Shown here: piece after piece, positions 16,886 to 27,684 of the stretch | How the letters are laid out: each line of letters begins with the position of its first letter | Numbering within the stretch: the stretch's first letter is position 1 | Source: Marinibacterium sp050389775 | Lineage (GTDB): Bacteria; Pseudomonadota; Alphaproteobacteria; Rhodobacterales; Rhodobacteraceae | NCBI RefSeq assembly: GCF_050389775.1 | Contig: NZ_CP177144.1 | Coordinates: 1,550,001 to 1,614,000 of the forward strand | Length of the DNA stretch: 64,000 nucleotides | Reading direction: 5' to 3' | Notes under the pieces: generated by a model | The model's database searches: none | What the model was told of the DNA's origin: nothing | Seen by the model: the letters and a program-made list of their open reading frames with translations, nothing else | Program-made: the position numbers and the translations under genes

Positions 16886-17614
16886 ATGGAAACCGGCTAT
16901 GAACCTCTCAACACGCTCAAGCCCGTGGTCTACGGGCTGTGGCTGGTGGATGGGCCGGCGATCCGGTTCTACGGCCTGCCGTTCTCGACCCGGGCGGTGG
17001 TGATCCGGCTGCCATCGGGGGATCTGTGGGTGCATTCCCCGACCCGGCTGACGCCCGGCCTGCGGGCCGAACTGGCCGAGCTGGGGCCGGTGCGCCACCT
17101 GGTGGCGCCGAACTGGATCCATTATGCCTATCTCACCGAATGGCAGGCGGCCTTTCCGGGGGTGACATCCTGGGCCGCGCCGGGGGTGGTCGAACGGGCG
17201 CGGAGCAAGGGCCTGGCCCTGCATGTGGATCATCGGCTGGGCCAGGACGCGCCGCCGGACTGGGCCGGCGAGATCGACCAGATGATCGTCGAGGGCAGCC
17301 GCACCCACCGCGAGGCGGTGTTCTTTCACCGGCCGACCCGCACGCTGATCCTGACCGACCTGATCGAGAATTTCGAAGGCGACAAGATGCCCCTTTGGAT
17401 GCGGCCGCTGCTGAAGATGGCCGGCATCCTGGCGCCGGGCGGGGCGATGCCGCGCGACATGCGGGCGACCTTTCGCAACGGGCGCGACCAGCTGCGCGGG
17501 GCGGTCGAGCGGATGATCGACTGGGGTCCCGACCGGGTGACCCTGGCCCATGGGCAATGGTTCGAGACCGGGGGCGTGGCCGAGCTGAAACGGGCCTTTG
17601 CCTGGGTGCTGTAG
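16886..17614 (+). CDS. DUF4336 domain-containing protein (beta-lactamase-like fold)
   Basis: 242-residue cytoplasmic protein. GDLWVHSPTRLTP and VRHLVAPNWIHYAYLTEW are DUF4336 landmarks; the fold is related to metallo-beta-lactamases, but the canonical HxHxDH is replaced by NWIHYAYL. ILTDLIENFEG and VTLAHGQWFE hold further candidate metal ligands. Function is not established in any member known to me. The start at 16886 gives METGYEPLN, close to the family N-terminus. No signal peptide is seen. The next gene begins 66 bp downstream. Confidence 0.8.
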   Translation: METGYEPLNTLKPVVYGLWLVDGPAIRFYGLPFSTRAVVIRLPSGDLWVHSPTRLTPGLRAELAELGPVRHLVAPNWIHYAYLTEWQAAFPGVTSWAAPGVVERARSKGLALHVDHRLGQDAPPDWAGEIDQMIVEGSRTHREAVFFHRPTRTLILTDLIENFEGDKMPLWMRPLLKMAGILAPGGAMPRDMRATFRNGRDQLRGAVERMIDWGPDRVTLAHGQWFETGGVAELKRAFAWVL

Positions 17615-17679
17615 GGGCGGCTTTTGACGCTGGGGCAGGGCGGGCTATGTCCCGGCAGGCAGGGGAGGAGGAGAACACC

Positions 17680-18315
17680 ATGTCAGCCAGCCCGTCAGCC
17701 ACACCGCGTTCAACCCCGATATTGCAGGGCCAGACGCCAACGGCCCTGATATCAGGGGCCTTCTCGACCAGGGTACAATCATCCAGGACGCATTCCTCCA
17801 TGGCCCCGTCGCCAAGGAGGTGGTCAGGCAAGCATCCATCGCGCACCGTCCGGTCGGACAAGGCCGCGTCGCCGGACGCGTCATGGGGGCTGGGCACGGC
17901 CTGGGTCCGGGCACTGCTGCTGGTGCTGGCGCTGATGATGGCCCTGCCGGGCGCTCCGGCGCGGGCCGAGCCGCAGGGCAAGGCCATCGAGGCGGTGATC
18001 GGCGCCCAGCTCGATGCCTTTCGGGGCGAGCGCGTCGACGAGGCCTTCGACTTTGCCAGCCCGATGATCCAGGGCCTGTTCCGCACGCCCGATACCTTTG
18101 GCGAGATGGTCCGCAACGGCTATCCCATGGTCTGGCGGCCGGGATCGGTGCGCTATCTCGACCTGCGCGACGAGGGCGGGCGGCTGATGCAACGGGTCGA
18201 GATCACCGATCAGCGCGGCGCCACGCACCTGTTGGAATACGAGATGATCGACCAGGAGGGCGCCTGGAAAATCAACGGGGTACGCCTTTTGGAAAGCGGC
18301 GGGCTGGCGGCCTGA
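17680..18315 (+). CDS. DUF4864 domain-containing secreted protein, uncertain N-terminus
   Basis: The C-terminal part from about residue 97 to 211 is a clear DUF4864 domain, with AFDFASPMIQGLFRTPDTFG and GYPMVWRPGSVRYLDLRDEG. Before it is a signal-like segment (ALLLVLALMMALPGAPARA, residues 76-94), so the domain is probably periplasmic; function unknown. The start at 17680 is taken because GGAGGAGGAG lies just upstream, but the first 70 residues are Ser/Pro/Arg-rich and unlike the family, whose members usually begin at the signal peptide. Codons in the +3 frame over 17682-17880 look more native. The true start may be internal, or a frameshift may have joined two genes. Confidence 0.7.
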   Translation: MSASPSATPRSTPILQGQTPTALISGAFSTRVQSSRTHSSMAPSPRRWSGKHPSRTVRSDKAASPDASWGLGTAWVRALLLVLALMMALPGAPARAEPQGKAIEAVIGAQLDAFRGERVDEAFDFASPMIQGLFRTPDTFGEMVRNGYPMVWRPGSVRYLDLRDEGGRLMQRVEITDQRGATHLLEYEMIDQEGAWKINGVRLLESGGLAA

Positions 18316-18433
18316 ACCGCCCCGGCGTTGCCCGCCCACCGTCACGGTGGGCCAAGGGGGCGTTTACCGCTGGTTGATACTTCCCATCCCGCGTCCGGGG
18401 CCGGAAAGCGGCCCGCCAGCGAAGGGGAATGGG

Positions 18434-20719
18434 ATGAACAAGGCAATCACCGACGGCGTGCTCTTTATGCCGCCCGCGTTCGAGGACGGGCTGGATGTCT
18501 GGTCGAGCGGAGACGGCACGCCGGGGTCGGATACCTATGACGGGGCGGCCAATGCCGCTTTCGTGCCGGCGGATCAGGATTTCGGCGGTTGCCTTGAGAT
18601 CCAGAAATCCGACAGCACGCAAAAGATCAGGTACATGGGCGAGACGCCGATCTACCCGGGCTGCTACCTGCAGATCCGCGCCCGGGTGAAGGCGATCAGC
18701 GGCAACCTGCCCGACGTGCGCATCGCCGGCTGGGCCGGGGCGGCCGGGGGCAGCCATGTGACCGGCGTGGACGAGACCGGCCCGGTCACGACGCTGACCG
18801 ATTACGGCCAGGTCGTCGAGGTGACGGCCATCGTCGGCGTGGGCCAGCGCGGCGGGGTCGACATGGCCTGGGGGCCGCAGGCGCTGTACGGCCATTTCGG
18901 CATCGACCTGACCGGGCCCAACGGCGGGGTGCTGCGGGTCGACGACATCGAGATCGAGGATGTCACGGCCGTTTTCCTGCGCGACCTGATCAACGTGGTG
19001 GACGTGCGCGACTACGGGGCGATGGGCGATGGCACGACCGATGACGCCCCGGCCTTCGAGGCGGCCGATGCGGCGGCGGCCGGGCGCAAGATCCTGGTGC
19101 CCGAGGGCACCTATCTGCTGGGCGACACGGTGACGCTGAACAACCCGGTGGAGTTCGAGGGCACGCTGAGCATGGCGACCGAGCACATGCTGCTGCTGAC
19201 CAAGAGCTACGACCTGCCGACCTATATCGATGCCTTCGGCGACGAGGAGCTGGCCTTCAAGAAGGCGTTCCAGGCGCTGCTGAACAATGCCGATCACGAA
19301 TCGCTGGACATGGGCGGGCGCAAGATCTCGGTATCGGGGCCGATCGACATGCAGGCCGTGGTGCCCAACAAGACCAGCTATGCCACCCGGCGGGTCATCC
19401 GCAACGGCCAGTTCGTGGCCGAGAACAACGCCGCCTGGGATGACGAGGTGGTGACCTCGAAGGGCACCTATGCGACCGGCAGTGCCAAGGTGCTGACCAA
19501 TGTGCTGAACGTGGCCAACGTGCCGGTCGGCGCGCTGGTGCAGGGCAATGGCGTGGGCCGCGAGGTCTATGTGACGGCAAAGAACGTGGCGGCCGAGACG
19601 GTGACGCTGAGCGCGCCGCTCTACGATGCCGTGGGCACCCAGACCTATACCTTCACGCGGTTCAAGTACCTGCTGGATTTCTCGGGCTTCTCGAAACTGT
19701 CCAAGATGACCCTGTCTGAGATCGAACTGCAGCTGTCGGGCCGCTGTTCGGGCATCCTGCTGGCGCCGACGGGGCTGATCTTTGCGGTGCGCGACAGCTT
19801 CATCTCGGGGGCCAAGGACCGGGGCATCACCTCGCACGGGACCGGTTGCCAGGGCATGCTGATCGACCGGTGCCAGTTCTTGTCGAACGAAGACAGCCTG
19901 GACGTGCCCGACCGGACGTCGATCGCGCTGAACACCAACGCCAACGACATCAAGCTGCGCGATTGCCGGGCGACCAAGTTCCGCCATTTCGCCCTGCTGG
20001 GCGGGGCCAATTCGGTGGTGCTGGGCAACCATTTCTTCCAGGGCGACAGCATCGCCGGGGGGGTGCGCTCGGCCGGGCTGGTGCTGTTCCAGCCGCATGT
20101 GTCGTCGGTGGTCAGCGGCAATTACATCGACAATTGCTTCATCGAATGGTCGAACGAACAGGATGCAACGCCGGCCTTTTCGGCGGGCTATTCCTTCAGC
20201 GCGCTGTCGATCACCGAGAACGTGTTCCTGACCGGCGACGTGGCGCCCTGGTTCAGCTATATCGTGGTCAAGCCCCACGGCTCGGGCCATTTCATCACCG
20301 GGCTGAACGTCACGGGCAACAAGTTCCGGTCGCTGGACGACAATATCGACCGGGTGGAACGGGTGGACACGAGCTTTGCCGATCTGAACTACGACCGGTT
20401 CAAGGACATCGATTTCCGGGGCAATTCGTTCAATGCCGTGGATCAACAGGTGGCCAACCCGCTGCGGATCAACCACGTGCAGGCCACGCCGGCCAAGATC
20501 TGGACGATCGACACCGATGACCTGCTGCCGTTCCAGGGCTGGGCCCGCGGGGTGACTTCGGTGACGGCCGTGGGGGCGATCAAGACGGCCGGCGGGCAGA
20601 CGCTGTTCACGATGCCCTACATCAAGGCCAAGATCGGGACGAACAAGGACCAGGTTCAGCTGGTCTGGTCCGAGGATGCCGAGGGTGAAGTCGACGTGCA
20701 CATCCGGCTCGACGACTAG
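18434..20719 (+). CDS. Right-handed beta-helix protein with pectate-lyase-3-like domain
   Basis: 761-residue protein. Residues 1-185 form an N-terminal beta-sandwich-like, possibly carbohydrate-binding, region. NVVDVRDYGAMGDGTTDDA near residue 191 is the classic entry of the glycosyl-hydrolase-28-related/tailspike beta-helix fold, followed by KILVPEGTYLLGD and many short beta-strand repeats up to about residue 650. Relatives are polysaccharide lyases, hydrolases, epimerases or phage tailspikes. There is no signal peptide (MNKAITDGVLFMPPAF), unusual for a polysaccharide enzyme unless exported by a type I system or used inside a particle; no phage genes are near. The start at 18434 follows GAAGGGGAATGGG. 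Confidence 0.75.
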   Translation: MNKAITDGVLFMPPAFEDGLDVWSSGDGTPGSDTYDGAANAAFVPADQDFGGCLEIQKSDSTQKIRYMGETPIYPGCYLQIRARVKAISGNLPDVRIAGWAGAAGGSHVTGVDETGPVTTLTDYGQVVEVTAIVGVGQRGGVDMAWGPQALYGHFGIDLTGPNGGVLRVDDIEIEDVTAVFLRDLINVVDVRDYGAMGDGTTDDAPAFEAADAAAAGRKILVPEGTYLLGDTVTLNNPVEFEGTLSMATEHMLLLTKSYDLPTYIDAFGDEELAFKKAFQALLNNADHESLDMGGRKISVSGPIDMQAVVPNKTSYATRRVIRNGQFVAENNAAWDDEVVTSKGTYATGSAKVLTNVLNVANVPVGALVQGNGVGREVYVTAKNVAAETVTLSAPLYDAVGTQTYTFTRFKYLLDFSGFSKLSKMTLSEIELQLSGRCSGILLAPTGLIFAVRDSFISGAKDRGITSHGTGCQGMLIDRCQFLSNEDSLDVPDRTSIALNTNANDIKLRDCRATKFRHFALLGGANSVVLGNHFFQGDSIAGGVRSAGLVLFQPHVSSVVSGNYIDNCFIEWSNEQDATPAFSAGYSFSALSITENVFLTGDVAPWFSYIVVKPHGSGHFITGLNVTGNKFRSLDDNIDRVERVDTSFADLNYDRFKDIDFRGNSFNAVDQQVANPLRINHVQATPAKIWTIDTDDLLPFQGWARGVTSVTAVGAIKTAGGQTLFTMPYIKAKIGTNKDQVQLVWSEDAEGEVDVHIRLDD

Positions 20720-20725
20720 GACGGG

Positions 20726-21235
20726 TCAACTGGGTTCTGACAGGCCCAGATCGACAGGTGTCAGGAAGAAGGCCTTGCCGAAGCCGCCATTGAGAAAGGC
20801 GCCGGTGACAGAGAACAAGGCGAAATGGAAATCGCCGAACCCGATATAAAGCTTGGCCTTGGGATGGTCGCGCAGCCAATGCGCGGCCATCTCTTCATAT
20901 GCGGGGTCGTCATGGTCGACAAAGCTGGCCCGGGCCTGAAGCGTCAGGCGGGGATGGGTCAGGGGATCGCCGCGCGGGCCCGGCTCGCCGATCATCAGCG
21001 AGGCATCGGGCGCGGCCCGCAGGGCGGTGGCATGTTGCGACAGCATCGAGATCAGGCTGGCCGGCGCGCCATCGGGGGCCAGGCCAAAGGCCACGCGGCT
21101 GACCACGGGCAATCCGTCCTGGACCACGCCAAGCGCGGCAAAGCGCGACCGGGCCATCAGGTCGCGGGCCATGGTCCGGGCCTCGTCGTCGGTCGGCCGG
21201 ATCGGGCCGCTGTCGGGGGTGCTGTCGCTGTCCAT
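20726..21235 (-). CDS. Pyridoxamine 5'-phosphate oxidase-like protein (HugZ-like)
   Basis: 169-residue cytoplasmic flavin/heme-type split-barrel protein. ARSRFAALGVVQDGLPVVSRVAF (broken here by family numbering near residues 30-52) and SLISMLSQHATALRA are typical FMN-barrel segments; the HPKAKLYIGFGDFHFALFSV block is typical of the HugZ branch, which degrades heme in some bacteria. It could equally be a general flavin reductase. The start at 21235 gives MDSDSTPDSG, a short disordered leader. It is convergent with the beta-helix gene, only six bases apart, and divergent from the ParA gene. Confidence 0.75.
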   Translation of the reverse strand: MDSDSTPDSGPIRPTDDEARTMARDLMARSRFAALGVVQDGLPVVSRVAFGLAPDGAPASLISMLSQHATALRAAPDASLMIGEPGPRGDPLTHPRLTLQARASFVDHDDPAYEEMAAHWLRDHPKAKLYIGFGDFHFALFSVTGAFLNGGFGKAFFLTPVDLGLSEPS

Positions 21236-21412
21236 GGGCCAGAGGGTAGGGCGGGCCGTGGCCCGGCGCAAGCGCGGGCCTGTCCGGTTAAGTCGCGCCG
21301 TGGCCGGTGAATTCCCGGGCAGCCGGCGTCGCCCCGGCCCTTGGGCGGCGGATTAGCCGTTGCGCCGCGATGGGGCGTGGGTAATCTGATCGGCAGCGGT
21401 TCGGAGGGACGG

Positions 21413-22045
21413 ATGGGCCACGTCATCACCATTGCACAGCAGAAGGGCGGAGCGGGCAAGACCACGCTGGCCATCAACCTGGCCGTGGCCTTTCGCGCGG
21501 CGGGCAAGTCGGTGGCGCTGGTCGATATCGATCCGCAGGGATCGGCCGGGCGCTGGTTCATGACCCGGCTCGAAGACCTGGGCGAGCCCGACATCGAATT
21601 CTCGACGGCCTCGGCCTGGGGCGCGTCCTACGAGGTGCGCAAGCTGGCCGACCGCCATGACGTCGTCATCATCGACACCCCGCCCAAGGCCGACAGCGAC
21701 CTGCGCCCGGCCCTGCGCGCGGCCGACCTGGTGCTGATCCCGGTGGCCACCAGCCACGTGGACCTCTGGGCGGTCGAGGTCGTGCTCTACATGGCCGAAC
21801 GCGAGAAGAAGCCGGCGATGATGGTGCTGACACGGGCGCGGCCCGGCACCCGGCTGGCCGCCGAGATCGCCGCCAAGATCGACGAGATGGATGCCCAGGT
21901 GGCCGAGACGGCGATGGCCAACCGGGTCGTCTATGCCGACACGATGGGCCACGGAAAGGCCGCGCTCGAGGCGCCCAAGGGCCCGGCCCATGCCGAGATG
22001 GCCGCCCTGCGCCAGGAGATCGAGGAGATGCTGGGCCGTCTGTAA
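21413..22045 (+). CDS. ParA/MinD-type ATPase
   Basis: 210-residue cytoplasmic ATPase. The deviant Walker A is QKGGAGKTTLA at residues 10-20, with the signature Lys; switch I contains VDIDPQGSAG and Walker B VVIIDTPPKAD. Such proteins form ATP dimers on the nucleoid and position cargo such as plasmids, chromosome origins, chemoreceptor clusters or carboxysomes. No parB partner or chemotaxis gene is adjacent, so it is an orphan positioning ATPase. The start at 21413 follows CGGAGGGACGG. The chromosomal parA of this organism would be expected beside parB, so this is likely a second copy. Confidence 0.88.
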   Translation: MGHVITIAQQKGGAGKTTLAINLAVAFRAAGKSVALVDIDPQGSAGRWFMTRLEDLGEPDIEFSTASAWGASYEVRKLADRHDVVIIDTPPKADSDLRPALRAADLVLIPVATSHVDLWAVEVVLYMAEREKKPAMMVLTRARPGTRLAAEIAAKIDEMDAQVAETAMANRVVYADTMGHGKAALEAPKGPAHAEMAALRQEIEEMLGRL

Positions 22046-22144
22046 GCCCGGCCGGGTCCGGCCATCGGCGGCCTGCCGCCGGCGCGGTTTGGGCCGGCGC
22101 GCACCACCCCCCATATCGGCCGGGCACCACGGATGGAGAGCCCG

Positions 22145-22486
22145 ATGAAATGCCCGATTGACGGAACCCAGCTTGTCATGACCGACCGGAACGGGGTCGA
22201 GATCGACTATTGCCCGCAATGCCGGGGCGTCTGGCTGGACCGTGGCGAGCTGGACAAGATCGTCGACCGCAGCGGGGCAGGGGCCATGGCCCAGGACGCC
22301 CGTAGCCCGGCCCGGCGGCATGACGATTTCGACGATGACGACGACGACTATCGCTTTCGCGGCCATGACGGCCGTTACCGCGACGGTGATGACCGCTATC
22401 GCGACGAGGATGACGACCGGTTTGGCCAACACGGTGGGCGGCGCCGGCGCAAATCCTCCTTCCTGGGCGATCTCTTTGATTTCTGA
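22145..22486 (+). CDS. TFIIB-type zinc-ribbon protein
   Basis: 113-residue small protein. MKCPIDGTQL and YCPQCRGVWLDRGELDKI supply four Cys of a zf-TFIIB zinc ribbon in the first 40 residues. The rest is a low-complexity acidic/Arg/Tyr tract (runs of D with YRD and YRDED repeats) ending in a conserved KSSFLGDLFDF. Function is unknown; nucleic-acid or protein binding is plausible. The start at 22145 is preferred over 22133 because GGAGAG sits five bases upstream of it. The neighbours ParA and hemerythrin are separated by about 100 bp each. Confidence 0.88.
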   Translation: MKCPIDGTQLVMTDRNGVEIDYCPQCRGVWLDRGELDKIVDRSGAGAMAQDARSPARRHDDFDDDDDDYRFRGHDGRYRDGDDRYRDEDDDRFGQHGGRRRRKSSFLGDLFDF

Positions 22487-22502
22487 CGCCGCTTGGGCGG
22501 CT

Positions 22503-22534
22503 GCCCGGCGGGCTTGAGCCGCCGGGCGGGCTTT
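22503..22534 (+). terminator. Hairpin after zinc-ribbon gene
   Basis: Nine-base perfect stem GCCCGGCGG / CCGCCGGGC (22503-22511, 22519-22527) with GCTTGAG loop, followed by GGGCTTT. Confidence 0.55.
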
Positions 22535-22575
22535 GACAGGATGGGCCAACCCGCACGCCAAGGGACAGCCCGCCC

Positions 22576-23157
22576 ATGACCGGACCCGCCAGCCCGCCGC
22601 CCGATGACCCTTCTGATCCGCTGCTGGCCCTCGACCGGCGCCACGGCCTGCCCGAAGCGCTGCGCGTGCTGGCCGAGGCCTTCCCCCGGGCCGATTGGGA
22701 GGCTCATGCCAATTTCGGCGAGCTGGTGCGGTTCTGGATGGATCGCCACCTGATGTTCCGGCGCATCCTGGCCGCCCTGCACGACGATGCCCTTGCGCTT
22801 GAGGCAGGGCAGCTGGATCCGCAGCGCCATGGCGCGCGTCTGGTGCGGTATGGCGGCCTGCTGGTCAACGAGTTGCACCACCACCACCAGATCGAGGATC
22901 ACCATTATTTCCCGCAGCTTGTCGGGCTGGTGCCCGAGATCGACCGGGCCTTCGACCTGCTGGAAACCGACCACGAGGCCATCGACCCGATGCTGCACGA
23001 CCTGGCCGGGCAGATGAATGCCGTGCTGCGCGAGGGCGGGCCGGTGGGCGCTCTGGACGAGGCGCTGATGCGCTTTGAACGGCTGCTGGACCGCCACCTG
23101 ACCGACGAGGAAGAGATCGTCGTGCCCGTGATCCTGAAATCGGGGTTCGTGGGCTGA
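22576..23157 (+). CDS. Hemerythrin domain-containing protein
   Basis: 193-residue four-helix-bundle protein. Metal ligands are visible in order: HLMFRRI, HHHHQIEDHHYFP (HxxxE-HxxxH type), LLETDHEAIDPML and LLDRHLTDEEEIVVP. The diiron site binds oxygen, NO or other small ligands; single-domain bacterial hemerythrins act in oxygen sensing or delivery or iron-sulfur repair. The Asp/Pro-rich N-terminus (first 18 residues) is disordered. The start at 22576 has no strong ribosome site. The downstream neighbours are convergent. Confidence 0.88.
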   Translation: MTGPASPPPDDPSDPLLALDRRHGLPEALRVLAEAFPRADWEAHANFGELVRFWMDRHLMFRRILAALHDDALALEAGQLDPQRHGARLVRYGGLLVNELHHHHQIEDHHYFPQLVGLVPEIDRAFDLLETDHEAIDPMLHDLAGQMNAVLREGGPVGALDEALMRFERLLDRHLTDEEEIVVPVILKSGFVG

Positions 23158-23173
23158 GCGGCTCGCCGGTGGC

Positions 23174-23704
23174 TTAGCCGCCGGTTGCCAGGGCCGCGGC
23201 CAGGGGCGCGAAATGGTCGCCCACCTGTTCCGGCGCCGTGGCGATGGCCGTGCGGATGTCGTCCAGCGTGGCGGCGGTCAGATCCTGCAACGGGGCCACG
23301 GCCTGGGGCTGGACCGGGCGGTAGATCTGGAACCCGTGCAGCCGGGGCAGGCGGCTGTCGTCGACATTGTCCTTCACCGCCAGGCGCAGGCGCGTGTCGC
23401 CCTTGGCCAGGGCCATGCGCGCGGTGCGATAGGCCGTGTTGCCATCGAGCGCATTGCCCGCCCGGCGCAGCGCATACTTGGTGCAATCGAAACCGAATTC
23501 CGCATCGACCCCGGCGCAGAAATCCAGGTCGCGCTGCAGCTGGTCGGCGACCTCGGCGGTCAGGCTGGCCGACAGGCCGCTGCCGGCGGTGCGGTCACGG
23601 TGATCGCCCGAACGGTCGCCGGCGGCGGAGGCAGCCGGGGGCAGCCCGGCGACGAGACCGGCGGCAGCCAGGCACAGGGCGAAAAGGGCGGGAAAGCGGA
23701 TCAT
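23174..23704 (-). CDS. Secreted protein of unknown function, paralogue of the next gene
   Basis: 176-residue protein with signal peptide MIRFPALFALCLAAAGLVAG to about residue 28. The mature part has ADQLQRDLDFCAGVDAEFGFDCTKYALR, with two Cys that could form a disulfide, and GFQIYRPVQPQ, both echoed in the neighbouring gene at 23823-24371. I do not recognise the family; helical content and the paired Cys suggest a small periplasmic protein. The start at 23704 is fixed by the leader and an AGGAGGTCC just upstream (minus strand). Confidence 0.75.
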   Translation of the reverse strand: MIRFPALFALCLAAAGLVAGLPPAASAAGDRSGDHRDRTAGSGLSASLTAEVADQLQRDLDFCAGVDAEFGFDCTKYALRRAGNALDGNTAYRTARMALAKGDTRLRLAVKDNVDDSRLPRLHGFQIYRPVQPQAVAPLQDLTAATLDDIRTAIATAPEQVGDHFAPLAAALATGG

Positions 23705-23822
23705 CTGGGACCTCCTGTCGGGCCCGCAGGCTAGCACGCCGCGGCCGGGCCGTCCAAGCGGGTCGGACGGCCGGGCGCGGGTTTCGGCCGGGCCGTGGCA
23801 AGGCGGTGTCGCCCGAAGGGTG

Positions 23823-24371
23823 TCAGACCAGGCGCAGGATCGTGCCGATCAGCAGCAGGGCCGAGCGCAGCAGAACCTTGTTGGATTCCAGCGCCGCGGC
23901 AATGCGCTGGAAATGCTCGCCATTGTCATCGGGCGCGCGCAGCAGCACGGTCTGGGCTTCCTCGATCGCCTCGACGACGCGGGCCTTGGACGCGGGCAGG
24001 GCCTCGGTCTTGATCGGCCGATAGGTGTTGAACCCCTTGCGCAGCGGCGGCATGGAGGGATCGGCGTTTTCCTCGACGATGGCCCGGATCTTGCGCCCGA
24101 CCTCGTCCAGCGCCTCTTCGACGGGGGCGTAATCGGGGTTCTGCCGCAGCTTGCGCGCGCCGCGGAAATAGGCGTCGTCGTAGCAATCGTAGCGATAGTT
24201 CTTTTCCAGCCGGAAGCAGCGCTGGAAATCGCCCCTGAGCTGGTGGATCAGTGCATTTGTGGTGCGGGCGCTGAGCCCGCGGGCATCGGGCCTGTCACCG
24301 CCGTAGCCGGTGGCCATGGTGGCCGAAAGGGCCACCGAACAGCCAAGCAGAATCGCTGCAAAACGTCTCAT
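23823..24371 (-). CDS. Secreted protein of unknown function, paralogue of the previous gene
   Basis: 182-residue protein with signal peptide MRRFAAILLGCSVALSATMA. The mature part has IHQLRGDFQRCFRLEKNYRYDCYDDAYFR and GFNTYRPIKTE, matching the spacing of the same two blocks in 23174-23704, and then a helical tail ending in ALLLIGTILRLV that may be membrane-associated. The two genes are same-strand neighbours 118 bp apart and look like an old tandem duplication. Function unknown; no homologue with a known role comes to mind. Confidence 0.75.
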   Translation of the reverse strand: MRRFAAILLGCSVALSATMATGYGGDRPDARGLSARTTNALIHQLRGDFQRCFRLEKNYRYDCYDDAYFRGARKLRQNPDYAPVEEALDEVGRKIRAIVEENADPSMPPLRKGFNTYRPIKTEALPASKARVVEAIEEAQTVLLRAPDDNGEHFQRIAAALESNKVLLRSALLLIGTILRLV

Positions 24372-24463
24372 GAAATCACTCCTTACAATGCGGTGACCGT
24401 AGCATGGAAAGGAGCGGGGCAAAAGCGCGGGCGGGGGCCGCCCGGGCGGTTCCTGTCGCGGAG

Positions 24464-24501
24464 CGCCCGAACCGGCGCGCGATTGGGCGCTGGTTCGGGC
24501 G
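24464..24501 (-). terminator. Ten-base-pair hairpin after the small lipoprotein gene
   Basis: CGCCCGAACC (24464-24473) and GGTTCGGGCG (24492-24501) form a perfect stem with an 18-base loop, 18 bp past the lipoprotein stop. No U-run, so it may be Rho-assisted or stabilise the mRNA end. Confidence 0.4.
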
Positions 24502-24518
24502 GGTGAGCCGCAGGGCGG

Positions 24519-24917
24519 TTAGCCGACGACCTTGTAGCCGCGGCCGCGCATGCAGTTCTTGATGATGTTTTCCTTGGCCTGCTGCTGTTGCAGGGCACTG
24601 CCGGCCAGGCCGGCGATGGCGCCCACGGCGGCGGCGTCACGCACGTTGGACCCGCGGTTGTTGACCAGGGCCGTGCCGGCGGCGGCGGCACCGGCGGCCA
24701 CGGCGGTGTTCTGCGCGGCATCCGAGCCCAGGGCGCCCTGCGAGGCGGCGATCTGCTGGCAGGAATAGAGATCAGCGCTGTAGTTGGGGCCGACGGGGCC
24801 GTCGATGACCGGCTGGTAGCTGGCCCCGGTATTGGCGCAGGCGCCGGCCAGCAACAGGGCGGGCACGGCGGCCAGCGAGGCAATGCGGCGGGTGGCAAAT
24901 TTCTTGAATGGCAACAC
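24519..24917 (-). CDS. Glycine-zipper lipoprotein
   Basis: 132-residue protein. The leader ends LLLAGACANTG, a lipobox with Cys27, so it is lipid-anchored. The middle, TAVAAGAAAAGTALVNN and AAAVGAIAGLAGSAL, shows the small-residue spacing of a glycine zipper, which packs helices in membranes, and the C-terminus NCMRGRGYKVVG matches other small outer-membrane lipoproteins. Similar proteins are found near stress genes, role unknown. The start at 24917 precedes MLPFKKFATRR. Confidence 0.8.
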   Translation of the reverse strand: MLPFKKFATRRIASLAAVPALLLAGACANTGASYQPVIDGPVGPNYSADLYSCQQIAASQGALGSDAAQNTAVAAGAAAAGTALVNNRGSNVRDAAAVGAIAGLAGSALQQQQAKENIIKNCMRGRGYKVVG

Positions 24918-25258
24918 GAATACTCCCAGAGCGCGGGCCGTCAGGGCCCAATTTTCACCTTGGCCACGATGGGGGGATCGGCGCGATCTTGCAAGTATCG
25001 GCGTGCTTTTGCCGGGAAATCGGAGGCGGGGTGCCGATGCTGCCGGGGCGTTTTTTGCCGTGTGGGGGCGCTTTGGTCAGGAGCTGCGCCGGGATGGGTG
25101 CCAGTTGTTTGGTTGCGATGGTGGGCAAGCCGGCCCATCGGTGAAAGGACAGATCGGGTGCCTGCGTCTATGGATGCTTGAGCCCCGGCAATTTCGCCGT
25201 CGCCACAAGCATTTCTTCCCCCGCTTGTCGCAAGCAATCCGGAAGCTGAGGTGGATTG
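24918..25258. other. 341-bp gap between uvrB and the lipoprotein gene
   Basis: Upstream region of the lipoprotein gene and 3' flank of uvrB. I see only a small inverted repeat GCTTG-TCG-CAAGC near 25228; no gene with native codon use and no clear terminator. Confidence 0.4.
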
Positions 25259-27445
<2,187 letters not shown>

Positions 27446-27684
27446 GGCAGAGAATCCTTTCGCAGATAGAATGGTCTGTTTTTGTTCCGGTTCAAGACCC
27501 TGAAACCTGCTGACAGGGCGGGGTGTCGGGGAGGAAATGCTGCTGTGCAGCGTCTGTAATAAAAATGTGATGCGCGGGGATGTGTTGAGCCGTCAATGGG
27601 TTAGCTCGGCGGGACCGTTCATCGGTGAATGGAGGCTTTGCGGATGCAGCGGAATCGGGGTATTTTTGCTGCACGTGCAAAGTC

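Noticed and set aside
22145..22486. Long acidic Asp/Tyr/Arg tail of the zinc-ribbon protein as a separate repeat element
   Set aside because: Low-complexity tails of this kind are common in the family, and the conserved C-terminal FLGDLFDF shows that it is part of the gene.
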